The notes under the pieces: model-generated
What the model saw: the letters and a program-made list of their open reading frames with translations, nothing else
Database searches by the model: none
Told to the model about the DNA's origin: nothing
Shown: in pieces, positions 18,184-26,901 of the stretch
How positions within the stretch are numbered: the first letter of the stretch is position 1
How the letters are laid out: every line of letters begins with the position of its first letter
Program-made: the position numbers and the translations under genes
Origin: Fischerella sp. PCC 9431
GTDB lineage: Bacteria; Cyanobacteriota; Cyanobacteriia; Cyanobacteriales; Nostocaceae
Direction: 5' to 3'
Assembly: GCF_000447295.1 (NCBI RefSeq)
Contig: NZ_KE650771.1
Coordinates: 3,359,964-3,423,963 of the forward strand
Length of the DNA: 64,000 bases

Positions 18184-19032
18184 TTAGAAACCTACATTCT
18201 TCTGATAAGAGAGAATTAAATACCGAATTAGCTGCAAGCGACCAACTAATTCAGCCATCAGTGTGGAATTGTCTGGTTGTGAATTTTCTCCTGTGCTTTG
18301 TAATTGCCGCAAAAATGGATATGTTGGTAAAGTATTCAGGGTAAGATCTTCTTCTAAAATTGAGGTAAATCCCGTATTTTGAGCTAATCTTCGATATGCG
18401 CTCAGAGTGATATTACTGTCAACATATCCAAAAAAATTACTCAGAAAAGGTTTAATAAAATATGACCCTAGTTGCATCAAGGGCAAAAAAGCTTCCTGGG
18501 GTACAAAGTCACAAAGAGCAAGTTTTCCCCCTGGTTTTAATACTCGCCATGCTTCTTGAAAAAACTTTTGGCGACTAGGGAAATGAAATATACACTCTAC
18601 TGCTAAAACTAAATCAAACGAATTATCTGCAAACGGTAACTGACAAGCATCTCCTTCTATAAATTCAATGTGGTTGCTGTCGCGGGGTTTGACTAGTTCT
18701 TCGGCCCTTTGAAGTTGACGAGAATCAATATTTAAGCCAACTAAGTGCATGTGAGTAAAGCGATCGCTTAAACTGGCGATCGTCCCACCAAAACCACAGC
18801 CACAATCCAAAATTTTTTGTCCATCACTTGCACCACCAGCATCACATACTCGCCGAGTCAAATTTTCGGAAGCTTTGGCAAAGTCATCTATCGAACCATC
18901 CGCAGTGCCAGGATTTTGCCAATAGCCCCAATGTACATGATGCCCAAAGCTTTTGATGACTTCGGTTTTTCCTTGACGAATGTCTTCAAAAAGTTGGTCA
19001 AAATAAGGTAGTTCAATTTTCTGGTTTTGCAA
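18184..19032 (-). CDS. Class I SAM-dependent methyltransferase
   Basis: 282 aa. Motif I is ILDCGCGFGGTIASL (about residue 90), followed by the acidic post-I loop (LVGLNIDSRQL), GDACQLPFADNSFDLV and VLKPGGKLALCDF. This is the UbiE/tocopherol/sarcosine methyltransferase-like group. The N-terminal HVHWGYWQNPG is typical of small-molecule C- or O-methyltransferases of this group, and the C-terminal ~90 residues are helical and variable. The substrate cannot be inferred. It is divergent from the small gene at 19121, with 88 bases between them. Confidence 0.85.
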   Translation of the reverse strand: MQNQKIELPYFDQLFEDIRQGKTEVIKSFGHHVHWGYWQNPGTADGSIDDFAKASENLTRRVCDAGGASDGQKILDCGCGFGGTIASLSDRFTHMHLVGLNIDSRQLQRAEELVKPRDSNHIEFIEGDACQLPFADNSFDLVLAVECIFHFPSRQKFFQEAWRVLKPGGKLALCDFVPQEAFLPLMQLGSYFIKPFLSNFFGYVDSNITLSAYRRLAQNTGFTSILEEDLTLNTLPTYPFLRQLQSTGENSQPDNSTLMAELVGRLQLIRYLILSYQKNVGF

Positions 19033-19120
19033 GACTGGATACCAATTTATTTGTGTGTATTGTACCCTTAAACCAGTTGGGTAAAAAAAGGTGAGGTTAC
19101 TTTTAATTCAGGAGAAAACT

Positions 19121-19402
19121 ATGTATTTTGGCGGTGCAATCCAAGATATCGAAATATATAAAAATCAGCAAAGACCTGGTTTTGATGAACCGTATCACAA
19201 AGTCAGATTTATTCTGCAATCAAATGGAATCGAACCAGTCCAAATAGATATATGGGTGCATCCGAATTACCCAGAAAACAACTTAGTGAAAGTTGCTAAA
19301 ACATTTTTACACAGACGTTTACTTGATCTGGTGGAACTAGCAAGTGAAGATATCTATCAGCCACAAGAAGTAGACGCCCTTTGGCAAACAGTAAAACCCT
19401 GA
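19121..19402 (+). CDS. Hypothetical protein, 93 aa
   Basis: The start at 19121 is chosen because GGAG lies at 19111-19114; an upstream GTG at 19091 has no such site. The protein (YFGGAIQDIEIYKNQQRPG near the start, VQIDIWVHPNYPENNLVKVA, then many charged residues) has no transmembrane segment or motif that I recognise. It precedes a cyclic-nucleotide-domain histidine kinase on the same strand, separated by a 9-nt repeat array, so a functional link is uncertain. Confidence 0.6.
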   Translation: MYFGGAIQDIEIYKNQQRPGFDEPYHKVRFILQSNGIEPVQIDIWVHPNYPENNLVKVAKTFLHRRLLDLVELASEDIYQPQEVDALWQTVKP

Positions 19403-19416
19403 TAGATCAATAATCT

Positions 19417-19500
19417 CCCCCTTGTCCCCCGTGTCCCCCTTGTCCCCCTTGTCCCCCTTGTCCTCCGTGTCCCCGTGTCCCCCTTGTCCCCCGTGTCCTC
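19417..19500. repeat. 9-nt tandem repeat CCCCCTTGT / CCCCCGTGT
   Basis: About nine tandem units alternate between CCCCCTTGT and CCCCCGTGT, with one 8-base unit. They lie between two same-strand genes and end just before the ribosome-binding region (AAAGGAG) of the histidine kinase. Confidence 0.8.
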
Positions 19501-19533
19501 CTTCCCGCTTCCCCACAAATTAAAGGAGTCCCT

Positions 19534-20904
19534 ATGCTACACGATCCTAATCAGATGACGCTGTTTCCGAAATTAAATGATGATGCTTTAGAGGAAATGA
19601 AACAGTATGGAACTGAAATTTGGTTGAATACGGGAGATATGCTGTTTCATGAAGGTGATACTCACTATAACTTTCATGCGATTTTAGAGGGTGAGTTAGA
19701 AGTTACTAAGCAAGTGGGTGGTGAAACTAGACTTTTGGCGATTCATCGCCGAGGTGAGTTTGTGGGTGAATTGTCGATGCTGACTGGTGCGCCTTCTATT
19801 GCTAGTGGAAAAGCGATCGCACCAACTCATATCCTGCAAATTGAGGTTGAGACTTTTAGGCACATTCTGATTGAGTGTTCTCCCTTAGCTGATGTAATTC
19901 TCACAGCAATGGCTGGAAGAACCAAAGATGTAGAAGCCCAACTGCGCCAACAAGAAAAAATGGCAGCCTTGGGTAAATTATCAGCAGGTTTAGCACACGA
20001 ATTAAATAATCCAGGGGCGGCGGCGCAAAGGGCTGCGTCTTTATTACAGAAGAATTGGCAAAATTTGCAATCTCTGACTTTACAATTAAATAGCCTCACA
20101 CCCGAACAATTAAATTTGCTGGTGGATATACAAAATCAAGCCACAGCATACGCCGCCACAGCACCGAAACTTAACCCGATCACCCTAGCAGATCAAGAAG
20201 ACGAAATTTTAGAATGGCTGGAAGATCATGATGTTAATTATGCTTGGAAACTTGCTCCGACATTAGTTTCTGCTGGGATAGACTCGAAAAAACTCGATAT
20301 TATTGGCGATCGCATTCCTGCTAAATTCTTAAGTAATGTATTGACTTGGTTAGAAGCTTCTCTTTCAGCAACAGGACTGATCAAAGAAATTGAACACAGC
20401 ACAGGGCGCATTTCTGAGTTGGTGAAAGCAATCAAAGGCTACACCTATATGGATCAAGCCCCTTTGCAGGAAATAGATGTGCATGAGGGTATCGAAAATA
20501 CTTTACTGATATTTCACTGTCAGACGAAAAAGGGTGTGATTGTTCACCGCAACTATGATCGCACTTTACCACGCATCAATGCCTACGCCGGCGAACTGAA
20601 TCAAGTATGGACAAATTTAATTGATAATGCCTTGTATGCAATGGATGGGAAAGGAGAATTGACAATTAACACTTATAAAGAAAATAACTGCCTTGTAGTT
20701 GAAATTATTGATACTGGTTCCGGGATTCCAGAGGCGATTCAATCTCAGATATTTGAGCCGTTTTTTACAACAAAAGGTGTCGGTAAAGGTACTGGTTTGG
20801 GTTTAGAAATTAGCTACCGAATTGTTGTCAATCGGCACAAAGGAGATATTCATGTTGAGTCAAAACCAGGTAACACAAAGTTTCGGGTGCGTTTACCGAT
20901 TTGA
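19534..20904 (+). CDS. Soluble sensor histidine kinase with cyclic-nucleotide-binding domain
   Basis: 456 aa, no transmembrane segment. Residues ~12-125 are a CNB (CAP-ED) domain (HAILEGELEV, RRGEFVGELSMLTGAP). The phosphoacceptor H-box is KLSAGLAHELNNPGAAAQ with His155. The catalytic ATP-binding domain has the N-box (NQVWTNLIDNALYAMDG), G1 (IIDTGSGIPE) and the F/G2 boxes (FFTTKGVGKGTGLGL). A canonical RBS (AAAGGAG) precedes the ATG. The CNB core sequence RRGEFVGELSML keeps the Gly-Glu pair of the phosphate-binding cassette but the usual R-x-A is not evident, so nucleotide binding is uncertain. No response regulator gene is adjacent, so it is an orphan kinase. Confidence 0.9.
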   Translation: MLHDPNQMTLFPKLNDDALEEMKQYGTEIWLNTGDMLFHEGDTHYNFHAILEGELEVTKQVGGETRLLAIHRRGEFVGELSMLTGAPSIASGKAIAPTHILQIEVETFRHILIECSPLADVILTAMAGRTKDVEAQLRQQEKMAALGKLSAGLAHELNNPGAAAQRAASLLQKNWQNLQSLTLQLNSLTPEQLNLLVDIQNQATAYAATAPKLNPITLADQEDEILEWLEDHDVNYAWKLAPTLVSAGIDSKKLDIIGDRIPAKFLSNVLTWLEASLSATGLIKEIEHSTGRISELVKAIKGYTYMDQAPLQEIDVHEGIENTLLIFHCQTKKGVIVHRNYDRTLPRINAYAGELNQVWTNLIDNALYAMDGKGELTINTYKENNCLVVEIIDTGSGIPEAIQSQIFEPFFTTKGVGKGTGLGLEISYRIVVNRHKGDIHVESKPGNTKFRVRLPI

Positions 20905-21435
20905 TTGGGGAAAGGGGATTGGGGATCGGGGATTGGGGATTGGGGACAAGGAGGACAAGGGAAATTTCGGGGTTGAAATGAGAAAGTTCTCGGTTGAAAC
21001 AAGAAAATTCTGGGTTGAAATGAGAAAGTTCTCGGTTGAAACGAGAAAGTTCTCGGTTGAAACGAGAAACTTCCTGGTTGAAACACGAACATTCTAGGTT
21101 GAAACAAGAAAGTTCTGGGTTGAAATGAGAAAGTTCTCGGTTGAAATGAGAAAGTTCTCGGTTGAAACAAGAAAGTTCTCGGTTGAAACAAGAAAATTCT
21201 GGCACGAAACGAGAAACTTCCTGGTTGAACCTAAAGCCCCTACTGGCTACTAGCCGCGATACTCCAAGATAATACACAATTACCAATTATTGACACTGGC
21301 AAATAGTAGAAGTTTTCAAGCAAATATGAGGTAAAATTTGCTGTTTTTCCTTCCCTCAACAGTTAGATGCAGCTTGGTGTGTGTAGTGCAAAACTATAAG
21401 GTTAAGTTCTGATAGTTTTTCGGAAGGACACATTT
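20905..21435. other. Spacer with STRR and 21-bp array
   Basis: After the kinase stop come irregular GGGGATT heptamers (about 20910-20948), the 21-bp array, and about 200 bases upstream of the aldo/keto reductase. Long open frames across the array exist on both strands only because 21 is a multiple of three and the unit lacks stops; they are not taken as genes. Confidence 0.7.
20971..21237. repeat. 21-bp tandem array 2 (12 units)
   Basis: Twelve consecutive units with an exact 21-base period from 20971 to 21222, then a partial unit that breaks off into CCTAAA, just as in array 1. Units read GGTTGAAAYRAG followed by AAAGTTCTC, AAAATTCTG or AAACTTCCT; the palindromic core is less perfect than in array 1. 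The eleventh boundary shows one degraded unit (GCACGAAACGAG at 21202). Confidence 0.85.
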
Positions 21436-22473
21436 GTGGACATCAGCAGACGATATTTACTGAAGGTTGCTTCTACTTCGGGTTTGATTGCATTAGGACT
21501 AGCAGCATCAGAAGGGTACTTTAAAAAACTCTTAGCTCAAAGTCAAGCAACTCCCGTGCAGACAAAAAAAGGTGACATGATCTATAGACAATTGGGACGC
21601 ACAGGAGAGCAAGTATCTGTGATTGGTCTTGGGGGTCATCATATCGGCAGACCAAAAGATGAGCAAGAGGGAATTCGTCTGATCCGTGCAGCTATTGATG
21701 GGGGCATTAATTTTATGGACAATAGCTGGGACTATCATAATGGAGGTAGTGAAATTAGGATGGGTAAAGCCCTCCAGAACGGTTATCGTCAAAAAGTTTT
21801 TCTGATGACCAAAATAGATGGTCGCACGAAAAAAGCAGCTGCTCAACAAATCGACGAATCACTGAGACGTTTACAAACTGATCGCATAGATTTGTTACAG
21901 CATCATGAAGTTATTCGTATGGAAGATCCAGACCGGATATTTGCTCCTGGTGGTGCAATGGAAGCATTTGTAGAGGCACAAAAAGCGGGTAAGATTCGCT
22001 ACATTGGTTTCACTGGTCACAAAGATCCTTTAGTTCACTTAAGAATGTTGGAAGTTGCGAATCAAAACAACTTTCGTTTTGACACCGTGCAAATGCCATT
22101 AAATGTTATGGATGCTCATTTTCGGAGTTTTGAACACCAAGTTTTACCCAAATTAGTTGACAATAACATTGGTGTGCTGGGAATGAAGTCAATGGGCGAC
22201 CAAAATATTCTCAAGAGTAACACCGTCAAACCCATCGAATGCCTGCATTACGCCATGAATTTGCCAACTTCAACAGTAATCACAGGTATTGAAAGTATGG
22301 AAATTTTGAATCAAGCCTTTGAAGCAGTCCGCACATTTAAGTCAATGAGCCAGGAACAAGTCAAAACCCTACTCAACCGGACTCGTGAGGCTGCTGCTAA
22401 GGGTCAGTATGAATTATTTAAAACTAGTAGTCAATTCGACAGTACAGCTAAGAATCCTGAGTGGCTGGGATAA
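21436..22473 (+). CDS. Aldo/keto reductase, probably with Tat-type leader
   Basis: 345 aa with a GTG start at 21436, supported by GGAAGGA about 8 bases upstream. The N-terminus (ISRRYLLKVASTSGLIALGLAA) carries a twin-Arg and a hydrophobic run, so export by Tat is possible. The rest is an aldo/keto reductase TIM barrel: YRQLGRTGEQVSVIGLGG, the catalytic Asp/Tyr region NFMDNSWDYHNGGSE (Tyr in DYHNG), Lys in MTKIDGR, and the catalytic His in LLQHHEV. It should reduce carbonyl compounds with NADPH; the substrate is unknown. It is a single-gene unit. Confidence 0.85.
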   Translation: MDISRRYLLKVASTSGLIALGLAASEGYFKKLLAQSQATPVQTKKGDMIYRQLGRTGEQVSVIGLGGHHIGRPKDEQEGIRLIRAAIDGGINFMDNSWDYHNGGSEIRMGKALQNGYRQKVFLMTKIDGRTKKAAAQQIDESLRRLQTDRIDLLQHHEVIRMEDPDRIFAPGGAMEAFVEAQKAGKIRYIGFTGHKDPLVHLRMLEVANQNNFRFDTVQMPLNVMDAHFRSFEHQVLPKLVDNNIGVLGMKSMGDQNILKSNTVKPIECLHYAMNLPTSTVITGIESMEILNQAFEAVRTFKSMSQEQVKTLLNRTREAAAKGQYELFKTSSQFDSTAKNPEWLG

Positions 22474-22492
22474 CTGCTACAGATGATGACAT

Positions 22493-22583
22493 GGGGATGG
22501 AGAGACACGGGGACGGAGAGACACGGGGACGGAGAGACACGGGGATGGAGAGACACGGGGACGGAGAGACACGGGGACGCGGA
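22493..22583. repeat. 16-nt tandem repeat
   Basis: Five and a half copies of GGGGACGGAGAGACAC (C/T variation at base 6) follow the aldo/keto reductase stop. The frame that runs through it is repeat-derived. Confidence 0.85.
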
Positions 22584-22700
22584 GATTGGTCTGTTGCGAG
22601 ATTATAGAGCAATACGCTTGGTGTTAAGAAAAAATGTAGGTTGGGTTGAGTGCAAGCGAAACCTTAAGTACTCACACAGAATTCATTAAACACATTTTTT

Positions 22701-22740
22701 TCCTGTTCCCTGTTCCCTGTTCCCTGTTCCCCATTCCCTA
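22701..22740. repeat. Heptamer repeat (CTGTTCC)n
   Basis: Four tandem copies of CTGTTCC end directly before the stop of the symporter gene on the minus strand. STRR-type low-complexity sequence. Confidence 0.7.
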
Positions 22741-22744
22741 AATC

Positions 22745-24436
22745 TCAATCAAGATGATCTTCATCGAGTTCTACAATTGCTGGTGGTTCATCACCGGGGG
22801 TTCTTAACACCTCAACCATTTCTTGGACTTCGAGTGGTGGAGGTGGGGTGAGTCGAGAAACGCTCCAAGTGACGACAAAGTTGATTAACATACCAAGAGT
22901 TCCAATTCCTTCAGCAGAAACTCCAAAAAACCAAGGTTGCATTCCATAGAATTTCACCCCGACGATATAAAAGATAGTGAAGCACAAGCCGACCACCATA
23001 CCAGCGATCGCTCCTTCTCGGTTTGTCCGCTTGTCAAATACTCCTAAAATAATGATCGGGAAAAAGCTAGCGGCCGCTAAACCGAAAGCAAACGCTACAA
23101 CTTGCGCGACAAAACCAGGTGGGTTGACGCCGAAATAACCAGCGATCGCGATCGCAAAGCCAACCATGACTCTACCTACCATGACTCGTCGGGATTCGGA
23201 GGCCCCAGGATTGATCATCCGGTAATAAATATCATGAGCGATCGCACTAGAAATTACCAACAATAGTCCCGATGCTGTCGATAAAGCGGCCGCCAAACCA
23301 CCAACTGCAACCAAAGCAATTACCCAAGGCGCTAATTTTGCGACTTCTGGCGTGGAAAGCACGATAATATCTGGGTCAATGGTAATCTCACTGGTTTTTT
23401 TATCTGGTGTTAATTCAATTCGCCCATTATTATTGTTGTCTTTAAAGGTGAGTAGTTTGGTATTTTCCCACTTTTTCGCCCAATCAAACTGATGGATTTG
23501 CTCAATTGTTTTGTTGTGTAGACTATCAATTAAGTTATAGCGGGCAAAAGTGGACAAAGCTGGTGCTGTTGTATACAGCAGCGCGATTAATAACAATGCC
23601 CAACCCGCAGAATAACGTGCTGACCGCACATCAGGTACTGTATAAAACCTGACGATGACATGAGGTAATCCCGCAGTTCCTACCATCAAAGCGACAGTAG
23701 TAAACAAAACATCCAACATTGACTTATTTACAAACGGTTTCGTATATTCTTGGAAACCCAGGTCAACTTGGATTTGGTTGAGTTTCGGGACAATATCACT
23801 AAAAACAAATGCTAATTGGGGGATGGGGTTTTTAGTCAGTAGTAAAGAGATCGCGATCGCCGGGATTAAGTAAGCGACGATTAATACAGAGTATTGGGCT
23901 ACCTGAGTCCAGGTGATACCTTTCATACCTCCCAACACTGAGAAAAAGCCGACAATTACCATCCCAATCACAACACCAGTACTGATGTCTACCTGCAAAA
24001 AGCGGCTAAATACAATTCCTACACCGCGCATTTGTCCAGCGACGTAAGTCATTGAGACAAAAATCGCGGCGATGACTGCAACTACACGGGCGACATTAGA
24101 GTAATAGCGATCGCCAACAAAATCTGGAACTGTGTATTTACCAAACTTCCGCAGATATGGGGCTAATAGCAAAGCTAATAAAACATAACCACCAGTCCAA
24201 CCCATCAAATAAATTGAACCGTCGTAACCCAAAAATGAAATTAACCCCGCCATCGAAATAAACGAAGCGGCTGACATCCAATCAGCCGCCGTCGCTGCAC
24301 CATTAGCGAGGGAAGGAACACCATGATCGGCGACAAAAAAGCCTTTGCTGTCTTGAACGCGAGTTCGCCAACCGATGTAAAGATATAAAATAAAGGAAAG
24401 GATCACAAATAAAGTAGTCCAAGCTTCAACTGACAT
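22745..24436 (-). CDS. Sodium:solute symporter family protein (acetate/monocarboxylate permease-like)
   Basis: 563 aa with about 13 hydrophobic helices. Family motifs: GVPSLANGAATAADWMSAASF in TM2 (shown to here, sodium-site region), GDRYYSNVARVVAVIAA and the conserved GLAAALSTASGLLLVISSA in a central helix, which carries the Ser pair of the Na2 site. This is the SSS group that includes ActP and the VC_2705 subfamily. Its start overlaps the stop of the preceding DUF4212 gene by one base (ATGA), so the two form a translationally coupled pair, as usual for this subfamily. The likely substrates are short organic acids, not proven. Confidence 0.9.
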   Translation of the reverse strand: MSVEAWTTLFVILSFILYLYIGWRTRVQDSKGFFVADHGVPSLANGAATAADWMSAASFISMAGLISFLGYDGSIYLMGWTGGYVLLALLLAPYLRKFGKYTVPDFVGDRYYSNVARVVAVIAAIFVSMTYVAGQMRGVGIVFSRFLQVDISTGVVIGMVIVGFFSVLGGMKGITWTQVAQYSVLIVAYLIPAIAISLLLTKNPIPQLAFVFSDIVPKLNQIQVDLGFQEYTKPFVNKSMLDVLFTTVALMVGTAGLPHVIVRFYTVPDVRSARYSAGWALLLIALLYTTAPALSTFARYNLIDSLHNKTIEQIHQFDWAKKWENTKLLTFKDNNNNGRIELTPDKKTSEITIDPDIIVLSTPEVAKLAPWVIALVAVGGLAAALSTASGLLLVISSAIAHDIYYRMINPGASESRRVMVGRVMVGFAIAIAGYFGVNPPGFVAQVVAFAFGLAAASFFPIIILGVFDKRTNREGAIAGMVVGLCFTIFYIVGVKFYGMQPWFFGVSAEGIGTLGMLINFVVTWSVSRLTPPPPLEVQEMVEVLRTPGDEPPAIVELDEDHLD

Positions 24437-24699
24437 TATTTGCCTCTCCTTTTAATACCGTATTGGCGATCAAGTCTATCCATTTGTACGGCGTAAACAA
24501 AAATTAACACCACAAAGACAAAAATTGCACCTTGCTGTGCCATCCAAAAACCGACAGGTAAACCACCTATACGTAAATTATTTAATGGCTGTACAAGCAG
24601 AATACTGCAACCAATTGATACAAACGCCCAAACAAGCAGCAGATTTCTAATCAAAGCTGTGTTCGCACGCCAGTAAGCCTGACGCTTATTTTGGTTCAT
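24436..24699 (-). CDS. DUF4212 small subunit of sodium/solute symporter
   Basis: 87 aa with two hydrophobic helices (LLLVWAFVSIGCSILLV and AIFVFVVLIFVYAVQM), the short linker PLNNLRIGGLPVGFWMAQQG and a basic C-terminus. These features match DUF4212 (sodium/substrate symporter small subunit), which is always encoded next to an SSS permease. The last base of its stop overlaps the ATG of the permease. Confidence 0.92.
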   Translation of the reverse strand: MNQNKRQAYWRANTALIRNLLLVWAFVSIGCSILLVQPLNNLRIGGLPVGFWMAQQGAIFVFVVLIFVYAVQMDRLDRQYGIKRRGK

Positions 24700-24748
24700 A
24701 ATAATGATTTGTAAAACGCTTAGGAAATCATTATTCTACAGAAGTGGA

Positions 24749-25585
24749 CTAACGCTGAAGATTGTTGATATTTTGCATCACTTGTTGATATAAATCCGTA
24801 TTCTTTTGTTTTTGAAAAATGCTTGCTGCTTGTTTGAGATCAGAAGTTGCTCCTTGTTTGTCTCCGATTGCAGCGCGAGTATTACCACGATTATTGTAAG
24901 CGGCGGCAAAATTAGGGTTTAAGCGAATAGCTTGATCGAAATCATTAATTGCGCCTTGGTGATCACCTTGGGCGGAACGGGTGTTACCTCGGTTATTGTA
25001 AGCCACAGCATATTTAGGATTGAGGCGAATAGCTTGATCGTAATTTGCGATCGCTTCGTTTCTTTTGCCCAAAGCAGCGTAGGCGTTACCTCTGTTATTG
25101 TAAGCTTCGGCATAATTGGGGGCAATCCGAATGGCTTCGTTATAATCTAGAATCGCGGCGTTGATATCTCCGGTAGCTGCGCGGGCGTTACCCCGGTTAT
25201 TGTAGGCTTCGGCATAGTTGAGAAATAGGCGAATAGCTTCGCTATAGTCTGCGATCGCCTTTTGTTTCTCACCCATATCAAAGTAAACAAGTCCCCGCCC
25301 GTTATAAGCTTCAGCATACTTGGGATTCAGTTTGATGGCTTCGGTGTAAGCTGCGATCGCGCCTTGAGCATCGCCTTTGATATGTCTATACTGACCCTGA
25401 GTGTAGAAGTCTCCTGCTTTTGATGGTTTCGATGTTGGAGTCTTGGGAGGACTAACACCAATTTCTGTTACTAACACTTCATTACTCCTTGCACAAGAAA
25501 CAGTTGCAAAGGCTATAAATGTCATAAGTGTAGCGATGCTAACTGTTATTCTTGTCAATTTTTGCTCCTCTAACCACAATTTCAT
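24749..25585 (-). CDS. TPR-repeat protein, probably a lipoprotein
   Basis: 278 aa. The N-terminus has a hydrophobic run ending in TVSCARS, which looks like a lipobox region (VSC). Six TPR units of 34 residues follow (AIAAYTEAIKLNPKYAEAYN, then repeated NRGNARAATGD-type loops). TPR modules mediate protein contacts; no enzymatic domain is present. The repeats are very similar, giving a 102-base periodicity in the DNA. It lies 49 bases downstream of the stop-side of the symporter unit on the same strand. Function unknown. Confidence 0.85.
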   Translation of the reverse strand: MKLWLEEQKLTRITVSIATLMTFIAFATVSCARSNEVLVTEIGVSPPKTPTSKPSKAGDFYTQGQYRHIKGDAQGAIAAYTEAIKLNPKYAEAYNGRGLVYFDMGEKQKAIADYSEAIRLFLNYAEAYNNRGNARAATGDINAAILDYNEAIRIAPNYAEAYNNRGNAYAALGKRNEAIANYDQAIRLNPKYAVAYNNRGNTRSAQGDHQGAINDFDQAIRLNPNFAAAYNNRGNTRAAIGDKQGATSDLKQAASIFQKQKNTDLYQQVMQNINNLQR

Positions 25586-25825
25586 AAGTCATTCTAAATA
25601 AGTAGATGTTCCTAAAAATTGTGCTAATCAGTTTTATTAATGTTCCACTATTTTCTATATTTAACAATAAAACCTCACAAACATCTAATTAATCAAGCAA
25701 TCCTAAATTAATCCTAAATTATATGTAAAAACATCTCCTCATATCTTTTATTTTTGGACTTTATATGCTTGTGGTTGAAGAAGAGTTACTATAACAATCT
25801 TAATGAAATTATCATCTTGCTGAAT

Positions 25826-26746
25826 TTACTCATTCTGAGCTATATCTTCTTCAGTTTTAGTGCCTAAGCGCCAAGTTTGTGTTTTTTCTATATCTATCGA
25901 TAATTGTTCTAGATTTTCCCCCAAATCTTTTTGCATTTTCTGCGTCAATGTAATGGGTAAATCTATTTCAATGCCTTGATTTTGAATCAATTTTACTAAT
26001 TCTGTTAATGCAACTTTGATTGTTGTACGTTCATAACTATTTAATTTTAAGTCAGAAGTTTCAGATAAATTTTGAGCTTGCATAGCTTTTTTGATACGCT
26101 CTTGTAAATGTTCATATTCTGATTTAACTATTTTCCAGTCTTGTTCAACTTCTTGATATTGTTTTCCGAGTTCGTTTAAATCTTCTGTTTCTGGGTCAGG
26201 GTTACTTTTTTGGGTGATTTCTATTAATCGTGAATGTACTTGAGCGAGATAAATACAGTCTAGATAAGCATATTCTATTTGCCCTTCAGTCAAAGGTCGC
26301 TGTCCCCAGTCGCTTGTTTGTTCTTGTTTGTTAATATATAAGAATTTGCATAGTTTGGCAGCAAGAGTTTTAAGTTGATAATTAGGTAATGGCAGGATGT
26401 AATAAGGAATTTTTTTTGCCATTTCCAGAGTACAAGTGATATTTTTAGCTTTTTTATTACCCAAGAACTTCAAATCATAACTGGCATTGTGAAAGACTTT
26501 TTCGATTTCAGGATTCGTCATGATTTGACTGATAAAATCAGCAACAAGATCTGGTGAGTCTAATACATCTAAAAGATAAATGCGATCGCCACTCATGTCT
26601 GTTGCTTCGTCTAGTACCTGAATGAGTGACAATCGAGGATGATTACTTTTATAATCAGCAACTTCTGTATCTATCCACAAAGTTGATCTCTGAGCAAATT
26701 CAGCGATCTGAGAACGAATAGCACTAGCCGATGTCAAATAAGGCAT
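25826..26746 (-). CDS. RNase D-like 3'-5' exonuclease
   Basis: 306 aa. The DEDD exonuclease core is visible: LWIDTEVADY (Exo I Asp/Glu), HNASYDLKFLG (Exo II) and the Exo III Tyr/Asp in EYAYLDCIYLAQVH. The C-terminal ~120 residues are charged and helical, with no clear HRDC domain. RNase D-type enzymes trim structured RNA 3' ends. The single-domain-plus-coil arrangement is common in cyanobacteria. It is divergent from the ArsR regulator. Confidence 0.85.
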   Translation of the reverse strand: MPYLTSASAIRSQIAEFAQRSTLWIDTEVADYKSNHPRLSLIQVLDEATDMSGDRIYLLDVLDSPDLVADFISQIMTNPEIEKVFHNASYDLKFLGNKKAKNITCTLEMAKKIPYYILPLPNYQLKTLAAKLCKFLYINKQEQTSDWGQRPLTEGQIEYAYLDCIYLAQVHSRLIEITQKSNPDPETEDLNELGKQYQEVEQDWKIVKSEYEHLQERIKKAMQAQNLSETSDLKLNSYERTTIKVALTELVKLIQNQGIEIDLPITLTQKMQKDLGENLEQLSIDIEKTQTWRLGTKTEEDIAQNE

Positions 26747-26823
26747 GTTGAGGAAGCGTCTAAAAATGAAAGAATGTTTTACAAGTGTATCGTTACCTCA
26801 AATCAACACAGGCTGATAATTGT

Positions 26824-26855
26824 TGACTGAATTACCCTGCTCAATGGTTATAATA
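26824..26855 (+). promoter_or_regulatory. Possible promoter of the ArsR-type regulator
   Basis: A perfect -10 box TATAAT lies at 26850-26855, about 40 bases before the ATG. The best -35 is TTGACT at 26824-26829 with a 20-base spacer, longer than ideal. An imperfect palindrome (AATACCAATTAGTTATT, 26852-26868) overlaps the expected start site and could be an operator, as ArsR-family proteins usually repress their own gene. Confidence 0.35.
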
Positions 26856-26901
26856 CCAATTAGTTATTAAATTATTTTCCTGCTAACGATAGAATCTCCC
26901 T

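Noticed and set aside
8947-21237. 21-bp arrays considered as CRISPR arrays
   Set aside because: Units abut with no unique spacers, and no cas genes are present.
20822-21286. Long open frames on both strands through the second 21-bp array, with seven-residue peptide repeats
   Set aside because: The period (21) is a multiple of three and the unit lacks stop codons, so every repeat frame stays open automatically. No ribosome-binding site, and the same happens in unrelated frames.
22483-22689. 68-codon frame after the aldo/keto reductase
   Set aside because: It is translation of the 16-nt repeat followed by random sequence; no ribosome-binding site or family.
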